This document shows positions 1 through 8,549 of a stretch of 64,000 nt of DNA, piece after piece (the stretch's first letter is position 1; each line of letters opens with the position of its first letter). The stretch comes from Duganella zoogloeoides (GTDB lineage: Bacteria > Pseudomonadota > Gammaproteobacteria > Burkholderiales > Burkholderiaceae_D): the NCBI RefSeq assembly GCF_034479515.1, contig NZ_CP140152.1, forward strand, positions 3,038,001 to 3,102,000. Reading direction: 5' to 3'. A program made the position numbers and the translations under genes. The notes beneath the pieces were generated by a model. The model did no database searches, was not told where the DNA came from, and saw nothing but the letters and a program-made list of their open reading frames with translations.

Positions 1-312
1 ATGAACAGCTATGGCAAAACCTGGCACATCTGGAACACGGGCCATCATGGCGAACACAACGACACACTGCCGTTCGGCGAGCCGATGCTGGCCTGGTCGT
101 TCAATCGCGACGGCGAAGCCAGGCCCGGGCTGGTGGAGCAGCGCGACCGCCGCCTGGACGTGGATACCAGCCACATCCGTAGCGAGCGCAAAGAATTGCG
201 CGAGCTGGCGCGGCCGCAAACCGGAGTCGATGCCATGCAAGGCCAGTTTGCGCGTCCCACCAGCGGCATCCCGGGCGTGGTCGATAGTGGCAGCGCCGGC
301 AAATCGGACTAG
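1..312 (+). CDS. DUF1264 (oil-body-associated-protein-like) family protein, C-terminal part
   Basis: The frame is open from base 1 to a TAG at 310-312. The window most likely starts inside the gene, so the ATG at base 1 is probably internal. The first ~45 residues carry SYGKTWHIWNTG, LPFGEP and WSFNRDG, which resemble the conserved C-terminal half of the DUF1264 family, known from plant oil-body-associated proteins and from uncharacterised bacterial proteins. The last ~35 residues look unconserved. No function can be given for the bacterial members. It converges on the decarboxylase gene with a 1-base gap. Confidence 0.6.
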   Translation: MNSYGKTWHIWNTGHHGEHNDTLPFGEPMLAWSFNRDGEARPGLVEQRDRRLDVDTSHIRSERKELRELARPQTGVDAMQGQFARPTSGIPGVVDSGSAGKSD

Positions 313-313
313 T

Positions 314-1894
314 TCAGCACGCCGTAGCCAGTAGGGCCGTGCCCAATTGGCGCTGTTCGGCGACGATTTCGCGCAAGTGCGCCGGCGTGGTATGGACATT
401 GCTGAGCACCACGCGCAGCACCGTGATGCCATCGGCAAACGGTGCGCGCTCGAGCACCGTGCGCGACACGAAACTGTGGCCGTTGGCCTTTTGCCGCTCC
501 TGCAAGCGCGCATTGAGCTCATTGACCTGGCGGTTGACGATGGTCGCCTCATCCACGCGGCCGGCGGCCAGCAATTGCGCCAGGCGCTGCCCCAGTGCCG
601 GCGGCAGGAAGCGGTAGGTCAGGATGAAATTGTCCGAATTGCTGGTCAGTTCGAAATCGGGCTGGGCGGCGATCAGTTCACGCATGGCGGCAGCCAGGCT
701 GGCGGCGTGACCGAGCAGCGTGGCATAGCCGCCCTCCCCCAGCAGCTTGAACGACACCCACAGCTTCAAGGCATCGAAGCGGCGCGAGCCTTCCAGCGAA
801 GTCTGTCCCAGGTCGCCCGAATTGCTGCGGATGATGTAGTTGGCGTTGTGTTTGAGCAGGTCGAGGCTGGCCGGGTCGCGCAACAGTACCATGCCCTGCG
901 CCATCGGCACCCAGAACAGCTTGTGGCCGTCGATCACCACCGAATCGGCCGCTTCGATGCCGGCATACAGCGGCCGGAAACGCTCGGCCATCAGCAGCGC
1001 CCCGCCCCAGGCGGCATCGACGTGGAACCAGGCCTGTTCGCGCTGCGCGATGGCAGCCAGTTGCGCCAGCGGATCGATGGCGCCGGTCTCGGTGGTGCCG
1101 GCAATGCCAACGATGGCGACGATGCGGATGCGGTCGCGCCTGAGCGCGGCAATGGTGTCGTCGAGGGCCGCCAGGTCGATGCGGTTGTCGCCATCGACCG
1201 GGACGCGGTACAGCGCGTCCTCGCCCAGGCCCAGCGTGCCGAGCGCCTTTTTCAGCGAATAATGGGCGCGCGCCGAGGCGATCACCGCCAGGCCGCGATG
1301 GCCGGACTGCTGCATCGCCGCGTAAATGCCATGCTTGCGCACGCCGGGCAGGGTACGCTCGAGCGCCACCGCCAGCGCGGTCAGGTTGCCCATGGTGCCG
1401 CCATTGACGATATTGCCCAGCGCGTGGTTTTTGGCGCGCATGGCGTCCGCGTACAACGCATCGGGCGCGCGATAGACCATGCGGTGCATCCAGCCGAGCA
1501 CCTGTTTTTCCACCAGGGTGGACGCGTAGGCGGTTTCGATCTTGACCTGGTTCTGGTTCAGGGTGGCAGTGAGCGCTTCCACCAGCACCGTCATCCAGGG
1601 CAGCGCCTGGGTCATGTGGCCGATGAACTTGGGGTGGTTCAGGCGCGCGGTATGGGGCAGCAGCTTGCGTTGCAGTTCTTCCAGCACATGCACAGGCGCC
1701 ATGCCGCCCGCGGGCGGCGCCAGCTCGGCGAACAGCGGCAGCAGCTGGTCGATGGGCGTGACCGGATACGGCGACCTGCCCTCGGGCGTCATCCAGTCGC
1801 GCACCATGCCTGCCATTTGCTGCAGCACGTCCGCATCCACCTGTTCGACCGCGAAGTGCCGATTCAGCAATTCGCGCAAGTCGCTGTCACTCAT
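314..1894 (-). CDS. PLP-dependent group II decarboxylase, PanP-like
   Basis: 526-residue cytosolic PLP enzyme of the glutamate/aromatic/aspartate decarboxylase superfamily. The PLP-binding lysine lies in the motif ADSVVIDGHKLFW (K325 from this start), after the Asp-bearing FHVDAAWGG. The N-terminal stretch HPKFIGHMTQALPWM and NQNQVKIETA recall the pyridoxal-dependent aspartate 1-decarboxylases (PanP type), which make beta-alanine for pantothenate; aspartate as substrate is inference. The ATG at 1892-1894 is preceded by GAAGGGTGG. A longer frame reaches 1975 but would overlap the neighbouring ABC gene. It lies 64 bp downstream of the ABC operon on the same strand. Confidence 0.75.
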   Translation of the reverse strand: MSDSDLRELLNRHFAVEQVDADVLQQMAGMVRDWMTPEGRSPYPVTPIDQLLPLFAELAPPAGGMAPVHVLEELQRKLLPHTARLNHPKFIGHMTQALPWMTVLVEALTATLNQNQVKIETAYASTLVEKQVLGWMHRMVYRAPDALYADAMRAKNHALGNIVNGGTMGNLTALAVALERTLPGVRKHGIYAAMQQSGHRGLAVIASARAHYSLKKALGTLGLGEDALYRVPVDGDNRIDLAALDDTIAALRRDRIRIVAIVGIAGTTETGAIDPLAQLAAIAQREQAWFHVDAAWGGALLMAERFRPLYAGIEAADSVVIDGHKLFWVPMAQGMVLLRDPASLDLLKHNANYIIRSNSGDLGQTSLEGSRRFDALKLWVSFKLLGEGGYATLLGHAASLAAAMRELIAAQPDFELTSNSDNFILTYRFLPPALGQRLAQLLAAGRVDEATIVNRQVNELNARLQERQKANGHSFVSRTVLERAPFADGITVLRVVLSNVHTTPAHLREIVAEQRQLGTALLATAC

Positions 1895-1958
1895 CTGCCA
1901 CCCTTCAACCCAATGCGGGGTGGCAGTATAAAACAAAGTGGCAAAAAAGTGCTTCAGA

Positions 1959-3335
1959 TCAGCGTTCGCCACCACCTTTTATGCGCACCAGCCGCCAGGC
2001 ACCGGCCGCAAATACCAGCCAGGCCAGCAGGCATACCGCTGCCGCCGCGCGCCACGGGGCTGGCGCCGCGCCTGGCGCCGGCGCGAATACCGGCTGGTGG
2101 GCCGCCTGCGCCGGTCCGAACGGCAGGTCGGTAAACAGGTAGCCATAATAGAAATTGCGCAGCGCCTCGTGGAAGCTGCTGATGCGCTGCTGGTACGCCA
2201 GTTGCGCCGGCAGGTCGGTGGCGGCCAGCCGGTGCAGCACCGCCTGCACACCGACGCCGGGCAGCACCCAGCCCAGGCGGTCGGTCCAGGCCTGGCGTGC
2301 CAGCAGCCCGGCGCGGTATTGCTGCACCTGCCCGGCCACGCTCTCGTCGCCCAGCTGGTGGAATGCGAAATACCACTTCCAGTGGAACCCTTCCGGCAGC
2401 GGCGCGCTGTGCTGCCATTGCGGGTGGCCGAGATAGAACTTGCGCATGGTCTCGTCGCGCGGCACTTCCCAGGCGCCGTGCACCACCTGGCGCTGCGCCA
2501 GCATCAGGTCCACGCCCTGGTGCACGGGAATGGCGCGGGTAAGCGCAACGTTGGCCAGCGTGGGCAACACCAGCGTGAGCACCGCCCACACGCCCATCAA
2601 CGCGGTGGCATTGGTGACCGAGCGCCGGCCGTGCGCCCCGACCAGCAGCGACACGCCGATCCAGAACGCCAGGTAGCTGGCCGCCACCGCCAGCACGATG
2701 ACGCTCGCCCCCATGTCAAGCCCGGCCCACCCGGCGCCGGCCAGCACCGGCAAGACCAGGCAGGCCAGCAGCAGCGCGAAGCGCAGCGCCACCCGGCGGC
2801 GCCACAGGCGGCCGCCATCGGGCATGGCCGCCAGCATGCGCAGCCGGCCCGATTGCCGCTCGCTCGACACCAGGTCGTGCAGCAGCGCGATCACGAACAG
2901 CGGCGCGAGGTAAATCAGCACGAAGGCGAAGTCGAACCTGCCCGGCAGCGCCACCTCCGGGTTGAAGGTCTCGCCTTCGTAGAGCTGCGCCTGCAGGCCG
3001 AGCGCACGGATGCGCAGCGCGTACGGCGCCACGTCGCGCAGGCCCAGCGCCAGGAAGGCGGCGTCCGCCGGTGCATCCCAGGTGTGGTGGAACGTGTAGT
3101 AGGCGGCGCTGCCGGCGTTGCCGCCGGTGGCATTGCGCGTGGTCGCGACAGCGGCGTCCTGCGCCTGCAAGGCCGCCAGTTGGGCAATGGTGTCGCGCTG
3201 GCGCGCCACTTCCTGCACGCCGGACCACACCGACAGCGTGGATAACACCAGCAACAGCAGCAAGGCCACCACCGACAGGCGGGAACGGGCGATCAGGCGC
3301 CATTCGAAAGTGAGCCAATCTATGGAAAAATTCAT
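1959..3335 (-). CDS. ABC exporter permease subunit, DUF3526/ABC-2 type (second permease)
   Basis: 458-residue inner-membrane permease. Residues ~20-40 form a first helix (SVVALLLLLVLSTLSVW), followed by a large extracytoplasmic region, then a cluster of further hydrophobic helices from ~170 to 290 and a last one near the C-terminus. This layout matches the DUF3526 permeases related to the multi-copper-enzyme-maturation ABC group. The ATG (3333-3335) overlaps the stop of the upstream permease by 4 bp (ATGA), so translation is probably coupled. It is the third gene of a three-gene transporter operon (ATPase, permease, permease). Substrate unknown; the Fur-like site at the operon head suggests a link to iron or metal stress. 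Confidence 0.8.
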   Translation of the reverse strand: MNFSIDWLTFEWRLIARSRLSVVALLLLLVLSTLSVWSGVQEVARQRDTIAQLAALQAQDAAVATTRNATGGNAGSAAYYTFHHTWDAPADAAFLALGLRDVAPYALRIRALGLQAQLYEGETFNPEVALPGRFDFAFVLIYLAPLFVIALLHDLVSSERQSGRLRMLAAMPDGGRLWRRRVALRFALLLACLVLPVLAGAGWAGLDMGASVIVLAVAASYLAFWIGVSLLVGAHGRRSVTNATALMGVWAVLTLVLPTLANVALTRAIPVHQGVDLMLAQRQVVHGAWEVPRDETMRKFYLGHPQWQHSAPLPEGFHWKWYFAFHQLGDESVAGQVQQYRAGLLARQAWTDRLGWVLPGVGVQAVLHRLAATDLPAQLAYQQRISSFHEALRNFYYGYLFTDLPFGPAQAAHQPVFAPAPGAAPAPWRAAAAVCLLAWLVFAAGAWRLVRIKGGGER

Positions 3336-4774
3336 CGCACGGCCCTCCCCAAACGTCCACCCAGCCACCAGGTCAGCCCCGTCAGGGCCAGTATCCACAG
3401 GATCAGCGCGGCGCCGGCAGGCGCCGCGCGCAGCAGGATTTCATCCACCTGCGCCTGGCGGTAATGGAATGGCGGGAAGCCCTGCCAGTGGCTGTTCGAG
3501 ATGCGGTTTTCCTTGCCGGCCTGGCCTTCGTCGGCGTAGTGCACTTCTTCCGCATGCAGTTTATTCAGGCCCTGGATCAGCGCGTAGCGATAGGCTTCGC
3601 CCTGCTCGAGGAAGCTGCGGAAGCTGGCCAGGTCGGTGCCGGAGGCCGTCATCGACAGGCGCCGCAGCGCCAGCGCAGGACTGAGCCAGCCGGCGTGATC
3701 GATCAGGCGGCTCTGCGCCTGCTGCCGGTCCATGCCGGCCGCAGCGTAGCGGTTGAACAGTTCCGTCGAACGGCGTTCGCCTTCCATGCTCACCAGCCCT
3801 TTCAGGTTGACCGGCAGGTCTTCCACGCGGGTGACGTTGTATTGTTTGAGCAGGCCGTCGCGGAAGGCGGCGAACTTGGGATCCTGCGGGTTGTGCGAGT
3901 CGCCCAGCGCCAGGTAGTCGCGCTGGACGTTGATGACGTTTTCGTAACGCGTGGGCAGCGCCACGGCGCTGCTGGCCAGATCAGGAATCCAGCGCGGCAG
4001 CAGGATCACCGCTACCGTCCACACGGCCAGCAACACCAGCAAGGCGTCGCGGCCACGCGCAAACAAGGTCGAGACCAGCACCACGCCCAAGGACCACAGC
4101 AGCAGCCAGCCGGTATAGCCAGCGGCCAGCAGCAGCACCGGCAGCCACGGTGCGTGGCCGCTGGCGGCCATCCAGGCCAGGCCGGCCAGCGCCGGCAGCA
4201 GCATCAGTGCGGTAAAGCCGCACAACGCCAGCAGCTTGCCCAGCACCAGCTGGCGGCTGGCCACGCCCTGCGCCAGCAGCACCCGCAAGGTGCCCGACTC
4301 GCGCTCGCGCGCCACGGCCGCGTGGCCGAAGAACACCAGCAGCAGCGGCGCCAGCACCTGCAGCACGAACGCCGGCGTCAACTGGCCGAAGCGCAGCAGC
4401 AATGAGGTCTGGCGCACGTCACCGAAGTTGGCGCTGTTCTGCTGGTGCCCTTCGACGAACAGCGTGCTGCCGGTGTAACCGTCGATACCCGGATCGAATG
4501 CCGCCAGCGGGTTCACCGGCCGGAACAGGAAATGGCCGTAGTGGACCATGCGGTGCGGGTGGCGGTCGGGCTGGGCCTGGAATTCATGGTTCGACTGGGC
4601 CTGGTAGCGCGCCCGTTCGGCATTGGCGCCGCGCTGCTGTTCGTACGCGGTCAGCGCGGCCACCAGCATCAGCACAGTCAACAACAGCAGGCCGACGACG
4701 GCGGCGCGGTCGCGCGCCAGTGCGCGCCATTCCTCCAAGGCGATGCGTTTGATCATGGAAGCGGCCATGGTCAT
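3332..4774 (-). CDS. ABC exporter permease subunit, DUF3526/ABC-2 type (first permease)
   Basis: 480-residue membrane protein with one helix at residues ~24-43, a long periplasmic segment, a helical block from ~150 to 290 (including LAPLLLVFFGHAAVARERESGTLRVLLAQG, split here only by reading, a typical ABC-2 coupling region) and a C-terminal helix. It is a paralogue of the downstream permease, and the two probably form a heterodimer. Start ATG 4772-4774 overlaps the ATPase stop by 4 bp, and its own stop overlaps the next start by 4 bp. A second Met at residue 7 (MIKRIALEEW) is an alternative start. Confidence 0.8.
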   Translation of the reverse strand: MTMAASMIKRIALEEWRALARDRAAVVGLLLLTVLMLVAALTAYEQQRGANAERARYQAQSNHEFQAQPDRHPHRMVHYGHFLFRPVNPLAAFDPGIDGYTGSTLFVEGHQQNSANFGDVRQTSLLLRFGQLTPAFVLQVLAPLLLVFFGHAAVARERESGTLRVLLAQGVASRQLVLGKLLALCGFTALMLLPALAGLAWMAASGHAPWLPVLLLAAGYTGWLLLWSLGVVLVSTLFARGRDALLVLLAVWTVAVILLPRWIPDLASSAVALPTRYENVINVQRDYLALGDSHNPQDPKFAAFRDGLLKQYNVTRVEDLPVNLKGLVSMEGERRSTELFNRYAAAGMDRQQAQSRLIDHAGWLSPALALRRLSMTASGTDLASFRSFLEQGEAYRYALIQGLNKLHAEEVHYADEGQAGKENRISNSHWQGFPPFHYRQAQVDEILLRAAPAGAALILWILALTGLTWWLGGRLGRAVR

Positions 4775-5580
4775 GCTGCCTGGCCGGACTGCGCGGCAGG
4801 TGCCGCAGGTGCCACTGGTGCCGCCTGGGCAGCATAGCGGCGGTGCAGGGCGCGCACATCGAAGCGGTCGGCGCCGGTGGCGGCCACCTCCTCGCGCAGG
4901 CGCCCCGCTTCCAGGAAGCCGATGCGGTCGGCGACGTCGGCGGCGCTGAGCAGGTCGTGGGTCACCATCAGGATCGCCACGCCCTGGGCGCGCAACACGC
5001 CCAGCAGGCGGTTGAACTCCGAGGTGGCTTGCGGATCGAGGCCGGACGTCGGTTCGTCGAGCAGCAGCGCCGGCACCTTGCGCGCCAGGGCCAGCGCGAT
5101 CGCCACCTTCTGCCGCATGCCCTTCGAGAAGCCGGCCACGCGGCGGTCGAACGCCGCCGCATCGAGGCCGGCGGCGCCCAGGGCTTGGTCGATGGCGGCG
5201 GCGTCTTCCTGCTGGCCGGCCAGGTGCAGCAGGTAGCCGACGTTTTCGCGCGCGCTCAAATGCTCGTACAGGGCGACATTCTCCGGGATATAAGCGAGGT
5301 GGCGGCGTGCCTGCCCCGGTTCGCTCACGGGATCGAAGCCGTTCACCTTGACCGTGCCGGCAGTGGGCGCGACAAAGCCAAGGAACAGGCTGACGCTGGT
5401 AGTCTTGCCAGCGCCATTGGCGCCCAGCAGCGCATAGATCTCGCCGGCGCGCACCTGCAAATCGAGCTGCTGCAAAATGATCTTGCCGCCATAGCCGGCC
5501 ACCACGGCGGTGGCGTCAAGCACGGGGCGGCCGCCCGGTTGGATGCCCTGCGCGGGCGGGTGAAAACTGTCGATGGTCAA
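4771..5580 (-). CDS. ABC transporter ATP-binding protein
   Basis: 269-residue ATPase that powers the two permeases downstream. Walker A is GANGAGKT (~residues 53-60), the signature region is FSKGMRQKVAIALAL (a degenerate LSGGQ as in many ABC-2 exporters), Walker B is ALLLDEPTSGLDP, and the switch His is in MVTHDLLSA. The C-terminus is an unusual Ala/Pro-rich tail. The start is a TTG (5578-5580) preceded by GGAGAA at a good distance; no better ATG exists in frame. It is the first gene of the operon, 58 bp from a 9-bp-arm palindrome. Confidence 0.88.
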   Translation of the reverse strand: MTIDSFHPPAQGIQPGGRPVLDATAVVAGYGGKIILQQLDLQVRAGEIYALLGANGAGKTTSVSLFLGFVAPTAGTVKVNGFDPVSEPGQARRHLAYIPENVALYEHLSARENVGYLLHLAGQQEDAAAIDQALGAAGLDAAAFDRRVAGFSKGMRQKVAIALALARKVPALLLDEPTSGLDPQATSEFNRLLGVLRAQGVAILMVTHDLLSAADVADRIGFLEAGRLREEVAATGADRFDVRALHRRYAAQAAPVAPAAPAAQSGQAA

Positions 5581-5618
5581 GCAATTCTCCTGGTCGGATG
5601 GGGTAGAAACACTGTAAT

Positions 5619-5633
5619 CGCAACATGGTTGCG
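5619..5633. promoter_or_regulatory. Short perfect dyad CGCAAC-ATG-GTTGCG
   Basis: Perfect 6-bp arms with a 3-nt centre, 5 bp from the larger palindrome and 38 bp upstream of the ABC ATPase start. It could be part of a composite operator or a 5'-UTR hairpin. No regulator assigned. Confidence 0.35.
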
Positions 5634-5637
5634 TTTA

Positions 5638-5661
5638 CTAATGAGAATAGTATCTCATTAG
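5638..5661. promoter_or_regulatory. Fur-like palindromic operator
   Basis: Perfect inverted repeat with arms CTAATGAGA and TCTCATTAG around ATAGTA. The core AATGAGAAT...ATCTCATT is close to the betaproteobacterial Fur-box form AATGAGAAT-N-ATTCTCATT, but has one extra central base. It sits between the divergent ABC operon (start 5580) and vapB (start 5764), nearer the former. On the minus strand it contains TACTAT, which could serve as a -10 element, so a bound repressor would block transcription of the ABC operon. Assignment to Fur is inference. Confidence 0.5.
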
Positions 5662-5763
5662 AAGCATGTAGCGCCAGCCTCATCCACGCTCGTTTGCCTG
5701 ATATTTGCGCACGCTTCGAAAATCGTCGAGTATGGCCCTCGGCCACAATGACTGGAGAGCACC

Positions 5764-5967
5764 ATGCAAACCACGGTGACAATCAGCGACGAGTTGTATG
5801 CGCAAGCGCTGGAAATGGCTGACCCCGGCATGGAGAAAGGACAACTGTTCCAGGAAGCGATTCAAACCTTCATTCGGGTGCAAGCCGCCAAGCGCCTGGC
5901 GGCGCTCGGGGGCGCAGCGCCGGGAATGAAAGATGTGCCACGCCGCCAAACTGAATCTGCAAAATGA
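5764..5967 (+). CDS. vapB: Type II toxin-antitoxin VapB-family antitoxin
   Basis: 67-residue protein starting [19 protein letters not shown], with [23 protein letters not shown] and the C-terminal PRRQ. This is the typical layout of the short ribbon-helix-helix VapB antitoxins (DUF2191 type): DNA-binding N-terminus and toxin-binding C-terminus. SD GGAGAG lies 6 bp before the ATG, and a small dyad TGGCC-CTC-GGCCA (5733-5745) lies just upstream as a possible autoregulatory site. The stop overlaps the ATG of the vapC remnant by 4 bp, as in intact vapBC operons. Its toxin partner is truncated, so it may be an orphan antitoxin. Confidence 0.8.
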   Translation: MQTTVTISDELYAQALEMADPGMEKGQLFQEAIQTFIRVQAAKRLAALGGAAPGMKDVPRRQTESAK

Positions 5968-6167
5968 CAGGGGTACTGCCAGAAGCCAGACCAGCTCCGC
6001 TAGCCGCTGCAACAGGATTGACCGAGCGGGAAGCGCTATTCGGTTCAGGTTGCGGCCTGGTCGATATGTCTTTGCTGACTTCGACACTAATGACGCCGGG
6101 GGCCAAGTTATGGACACTGGACAAGCGCCAGTCGGCACTTGCCAAGCGCTTTGCGGTCCTGCACTGA
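5964..6167 (+). pseudogene. Truncated VapC toxin (PIN domain, C-terminal half only)
   Basis: 67 residues against ~130 for VapC. LPEARPAPLAAATGL, EREALFGSGCGLVDMSLLTS and AKLWTLDKRQSALA align by eye with the C-terminal half of VapC toxins (usual form: ...LPxAPxA..., ERHxLxGxGIGYVDAHLLAS, LWTRDKRL). The N-terminal half with the first catalytic Asp (usually MxLVDTSVW) and the following Glu is absent; the last two acidic residues correspond to D34 and D53. The ATG overlaps the vapB stop, as an intact vapC would, which points to an internal deletion joining the start region to the second half. Toxin activity is unlikely. Confidence 0.7.
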
Positions 6168-6255
6168 CATTACTGCACAGTGCGAAAACGCTCAATCCCG
6201 TGATTGTTCACGCCGCCGTAGCAATCCCGGGGATATCACCCGCTACTATTTCGGC

Positions 6256-7626
6256 ATGAAACCTCTGACCTTTACCAAGCCCCTCGCCGCCACGTTGCTG
6301 GCTTTCTCCCACCTGATTGTGGCCGCTCCGGCGTTGGCCGGTACTCCCGTCAAAATCGGCACGGTCGCCGTCGTCCCGTCCGACGCCACACTTCAAGTGA
6401 GTCTCGACCGTGCGGACTGGACCTACGCGGTCGGGCAGGCTGCGACGTTCCGCGTCAAATTCAATCTCGCGCCCTACCCGGCCGAAGGCGTGACCATTTC
6501 CTATCGCCTGGGGCCGGACATGCTGGAAGGCGCCGAGCGTACGGCGATCGTGCCGGAACAGGGTTTGAGCCTGCCTGCGACGGCGCTCGCGCAACCAGGT
6601 TTCGTGCGGCTGCTGGTCAAGGCCACCGTGCAGGGAAAAGTGCAGGAAGGCCGGGCCACGGCCGCGTTCAGTCCGCAGAACATCGTGCCGGTGCAAACGG
6701 AGCCGGCGGACTTCGACCAGTTCTGGCAGGCGCAAAAGCGCGCGCTGGCCGCCGTGGCGCCGCAGTTTACGCTGACGCCGGCGCCGGCGCTGTCGAACGA
6801 ACAGGTGGAAGTGTCGTACCTGACCTTCCAGAACGTGGCGCAGCCGCCGGGCGGGCGCCCCACCCGTATCTATGGCGTGCTGTCGGTGCCGCGCGGCGCC
6901 GGGCCATATCCAGCCGTGCTGCAAGTGCCGGGCGCCGGGGTGCGCGGCTACAAGGGCACGCCGGAGATGGCGGCCAACGGTTACGTCACGCTGCAGATCG
7001 GCATCCACGGCATTCCCGTCAATCTGCCCGACGAGTTGTACGAGCAGCTCAACTTCGGCGCGCTGGAGAGCTACAACCGCTATAACCTCGACAACCGCAA
7101 CGCCTATTACTATCGCCGCGTGTACCTGGGCGCCTTGCGCGCGCTCGACTACCTCGCTCAGCACCCGAAGTGGGACGGCAAGAACCTGGTGGCGCAAGGC
7201 GGCAGCCAGGGGGGGCAGCTGGCGATCATGGCCAGCGCGCTCGATGCGCGCGTGACCGCCACCGTCGCGTCGTACCCGGCCTACAGCGATGTCACCGGCT
7301 ACCTGCACGGGCGCGCGGGCGGCTGGCCCGGCCTGTTCCGGCAAGATGCCCAGGGCCGCGTGCAAGACCAGCCGGTGGACGCCAAGGTAACCACCAGCGC
7401 CTACTACGACACCGTCAACTTCGCCCGCCGCCTGCGCGCGCCGGTGCTGTACTACGCCGGTTTCAACGACATGGTGACGCCGCCTACGTCCACGCTGGCG
7501 GTGTTCAACGTGATCACCGCGCCGCGCGAACTGGTGCTCGATCCGCAGCAGGTACACTTGACTACGCCGGAGCATCGAGCCACCATCGAGCGCTGGCTGG
7601 CGCAACAGGTTGGGGCAAAGCCGTAG
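6256..7626 (+). CDS. Secreted acetylxylan-esterase-like (AXE1) alpha/beta hydrolase
   Basis: 456 residues. A signal peptide (MKPLTFTKPLAATLLAFSHL then APALAG) directs export. Residues ~30-130 form a beta-rich N-terminal domain of unknown type; the C-terminal ~320 residues are an AXE1/cephalosporin-C deacetylase-like alpha/beta hydrolase. Catalytic Ser is in GGSQGG, Asp in GFNDMVTPP, His in QQVHLTT. The likely reaction is removal of acetyl groups from polysaccharide or small acetylated sugars, fitting the plant-polymer enzymes elsewhere in the window. The ATG at 6256 was chosen because it opens the signal peptide; upstream in-frame starts would give a non-hydrophobic leader. Confidence 0.8.
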   Translation: MKPLTFTKPLAATLLAFSHLIVAAPALAGTPVKIGTVAVVPSDATLQVSLDRADWTYAVGQAATFRVKFNLAPYPAEGVTISYRLGPDMLEGAERTAIVPEQGLSLPATALAQPGFVRLLVKATVQGKVQEGRATAAFSPQNIVPVQTEPADFDQFWQAQKRALAAVAPQFTLTPAPALSNEQVEVSYLTFQNVAQPPGGRPTRIYGVLSVPRGAGPYPAVLQVPGAGVRGYKGTPEMAANGYVTLQIGIHGIPVNLPDELYEQLNFGALESYNRYNLDNRNAYYYRRVYLGALRALDYLAQHPKWDGKNLVAQGGSQGGQLAIMASALDARVTATVASYPAYSDVTGYLHGRAGGWPGLFRQDAQGRVQDQPVDAKVTTSAYYDTVNFARRLRAPVLYYAGFNDMVTPPTSTLAVFNVITAPRELVLDPQQVHLTTPEHRATIERWLAQQVGAKP

Positions 7627-7692
7627 GTGTTACTGTAGTCGAACAATAAAGTTCGACACAAATGCGACTAACAAAATTAATGGGGGAAAGAA

Positions 7693-8391
7693 ATGGTAAG
7701 AGTCAGCGCCAAGAGTCTTTGTCTGGCCGCGTTTTTGTTTCTGTCTTTTAACTCTCATGCTGAAGATTTGATACAGATCCATTTAGTATCCGGCTACTCC
7801 ACACTAAGGCAGGCTGTGACGGAATCATCGATTGTGGCAAAAATACAGGTTACTTCAATTTCTCCTGTTCTGGATGTAGCTGTAAAGGAAAGGCCTGCTT
7901 GCGGGTTTCTGTATGGTGCAAAAGTCATTCAGTCATTCAAGGGTGGTTCCGATAATTTTAATTTTTTCATGCCATCGCAAGTTGGGTTGTTTTCTCCAGG
8001 AAAGAATTATCTGGCTTTTGTCAAACATCGAACGACAGATGAGCAGAACATTATTTTTTCAAACTTTGATAGTGCAATGAGTCCATCTGAGAGCTATTCG
8101 GCCAGATGCAGGTTCAAAAGTGGTTTTTATGTATCGGCAAATTTTCCTCTTGTTTTTCCTTTTGATATGGATGCGGGAAAACAGTTTGGTGGGCAGTGGT
8201 TAGTTGATACGCCTGGAATAATTTTTTGTCAATACGAGGTGGATTATTCGGAAGAGAATGATAATTTTTCCAGAAAAAATAAGTTGGGAAAATCTTTTAT
8301 GAACTGGTTGGAGGTAGAGCGTCTGATCAAAAAATCCAACAGGTGGTTTGATTTTTTTCGACAACATACAACTGATTCGTGTATTGAATAA
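7693..8391 (+). CDS. Secreted hypothetical protein, AT-rich
   Basis: 232 residues with an N-terminal signal peptide (CLAAFLFLSFNSHA, cut near HAED). The rest is mixed alpha/beta with four Cys (ACGF, SARC, IFCQY, DSCIE) that could form disulfides. SD GGGGGAAAG precedes the ATG. Base and codon use differ sharply from all neighbours (many AAT, TTT, ATT codons), suggesting recent horizontal acquisition. No family recognised. It is followed 8 bp later by a RidA-like fragment. Confidence 0.7.
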   Translation: MVRVSAKSLCLAAFLFLSFNSHAEDLIQIHLVSGYSTLRQAVTESSIVAKIQVTSISPVLDVAVKERPACGFLYGAKVIQSFKGGSDNFNFFMPSQVGLFSPGKNYLAFVKHRTTDEQNIIFSNFDSAMSPSESYSARCRFKSGFYVSANFPLVFPFDMDAGKQFGGQWLVDTPGIIFCQYEVDYSEENDNFSRKNKLGKSFMNWLEVERLIKKSNRWFDFFRQHTTDSCIE

Positions 8392-8399
8392 ACGTTTGT

Positions 8400-8549
8400 A
8401 TGGAAGAGAATTTCGAGAAGGTATGGCAGGTGCTACCGGAGTACTGGGGCGAGGCGCCACACCCGACCCTGACGAGCGTGGGTGTGACGTGGTTGTTCGG
8501 GTTTCAGTTCGAGATCAAGGTGATCGCGCAGCTACCCGTGGCCGGTTAA
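8400..8549 (+). pseudogene. RidA (YjgF/Rid)-family C-terminal fragment
   Basis: A 49-codon frame from ATG 8400 to TAA 8547-8549. The translation (MEENFEKVWQVLPEYWGE, then PHPTLTSVGVTWL and FEIKVIAQLP) matches the last ~45 residues of RidA/YjgF-type proteins, whose usual end is ...YFGxxRPxxTxVGVxxLxxxxxxIExxAxxP. Full RidA is ~130 residues, so the N-terminal two thirds, including the subunit interface, are missing. Base composition is GC-rich like the chromosome, unlike the AT-rich gene before it, so the AT-rich gene may have replaced the front of a resident RidA gene. The 3' end overlaps the frmA-type gene by 4 bp. Confidence 0.55.

Noticed and set aside
347..2134. 595-codon plus-strand frame opposite the decarboxylase
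   Set aside because: It mirrors the decarboxylase gene, has no SD, and its translation has biased low-complexity composition with no recognisable domain.
7638..7657. GTCGAAC-AATAAA-GTTCGAC hairpin after the AXE1 gene as an intrinsic terminator
   Set aside because: The stem is only 7 bp and no T-run follows on either strand, so termination cannot be supported.
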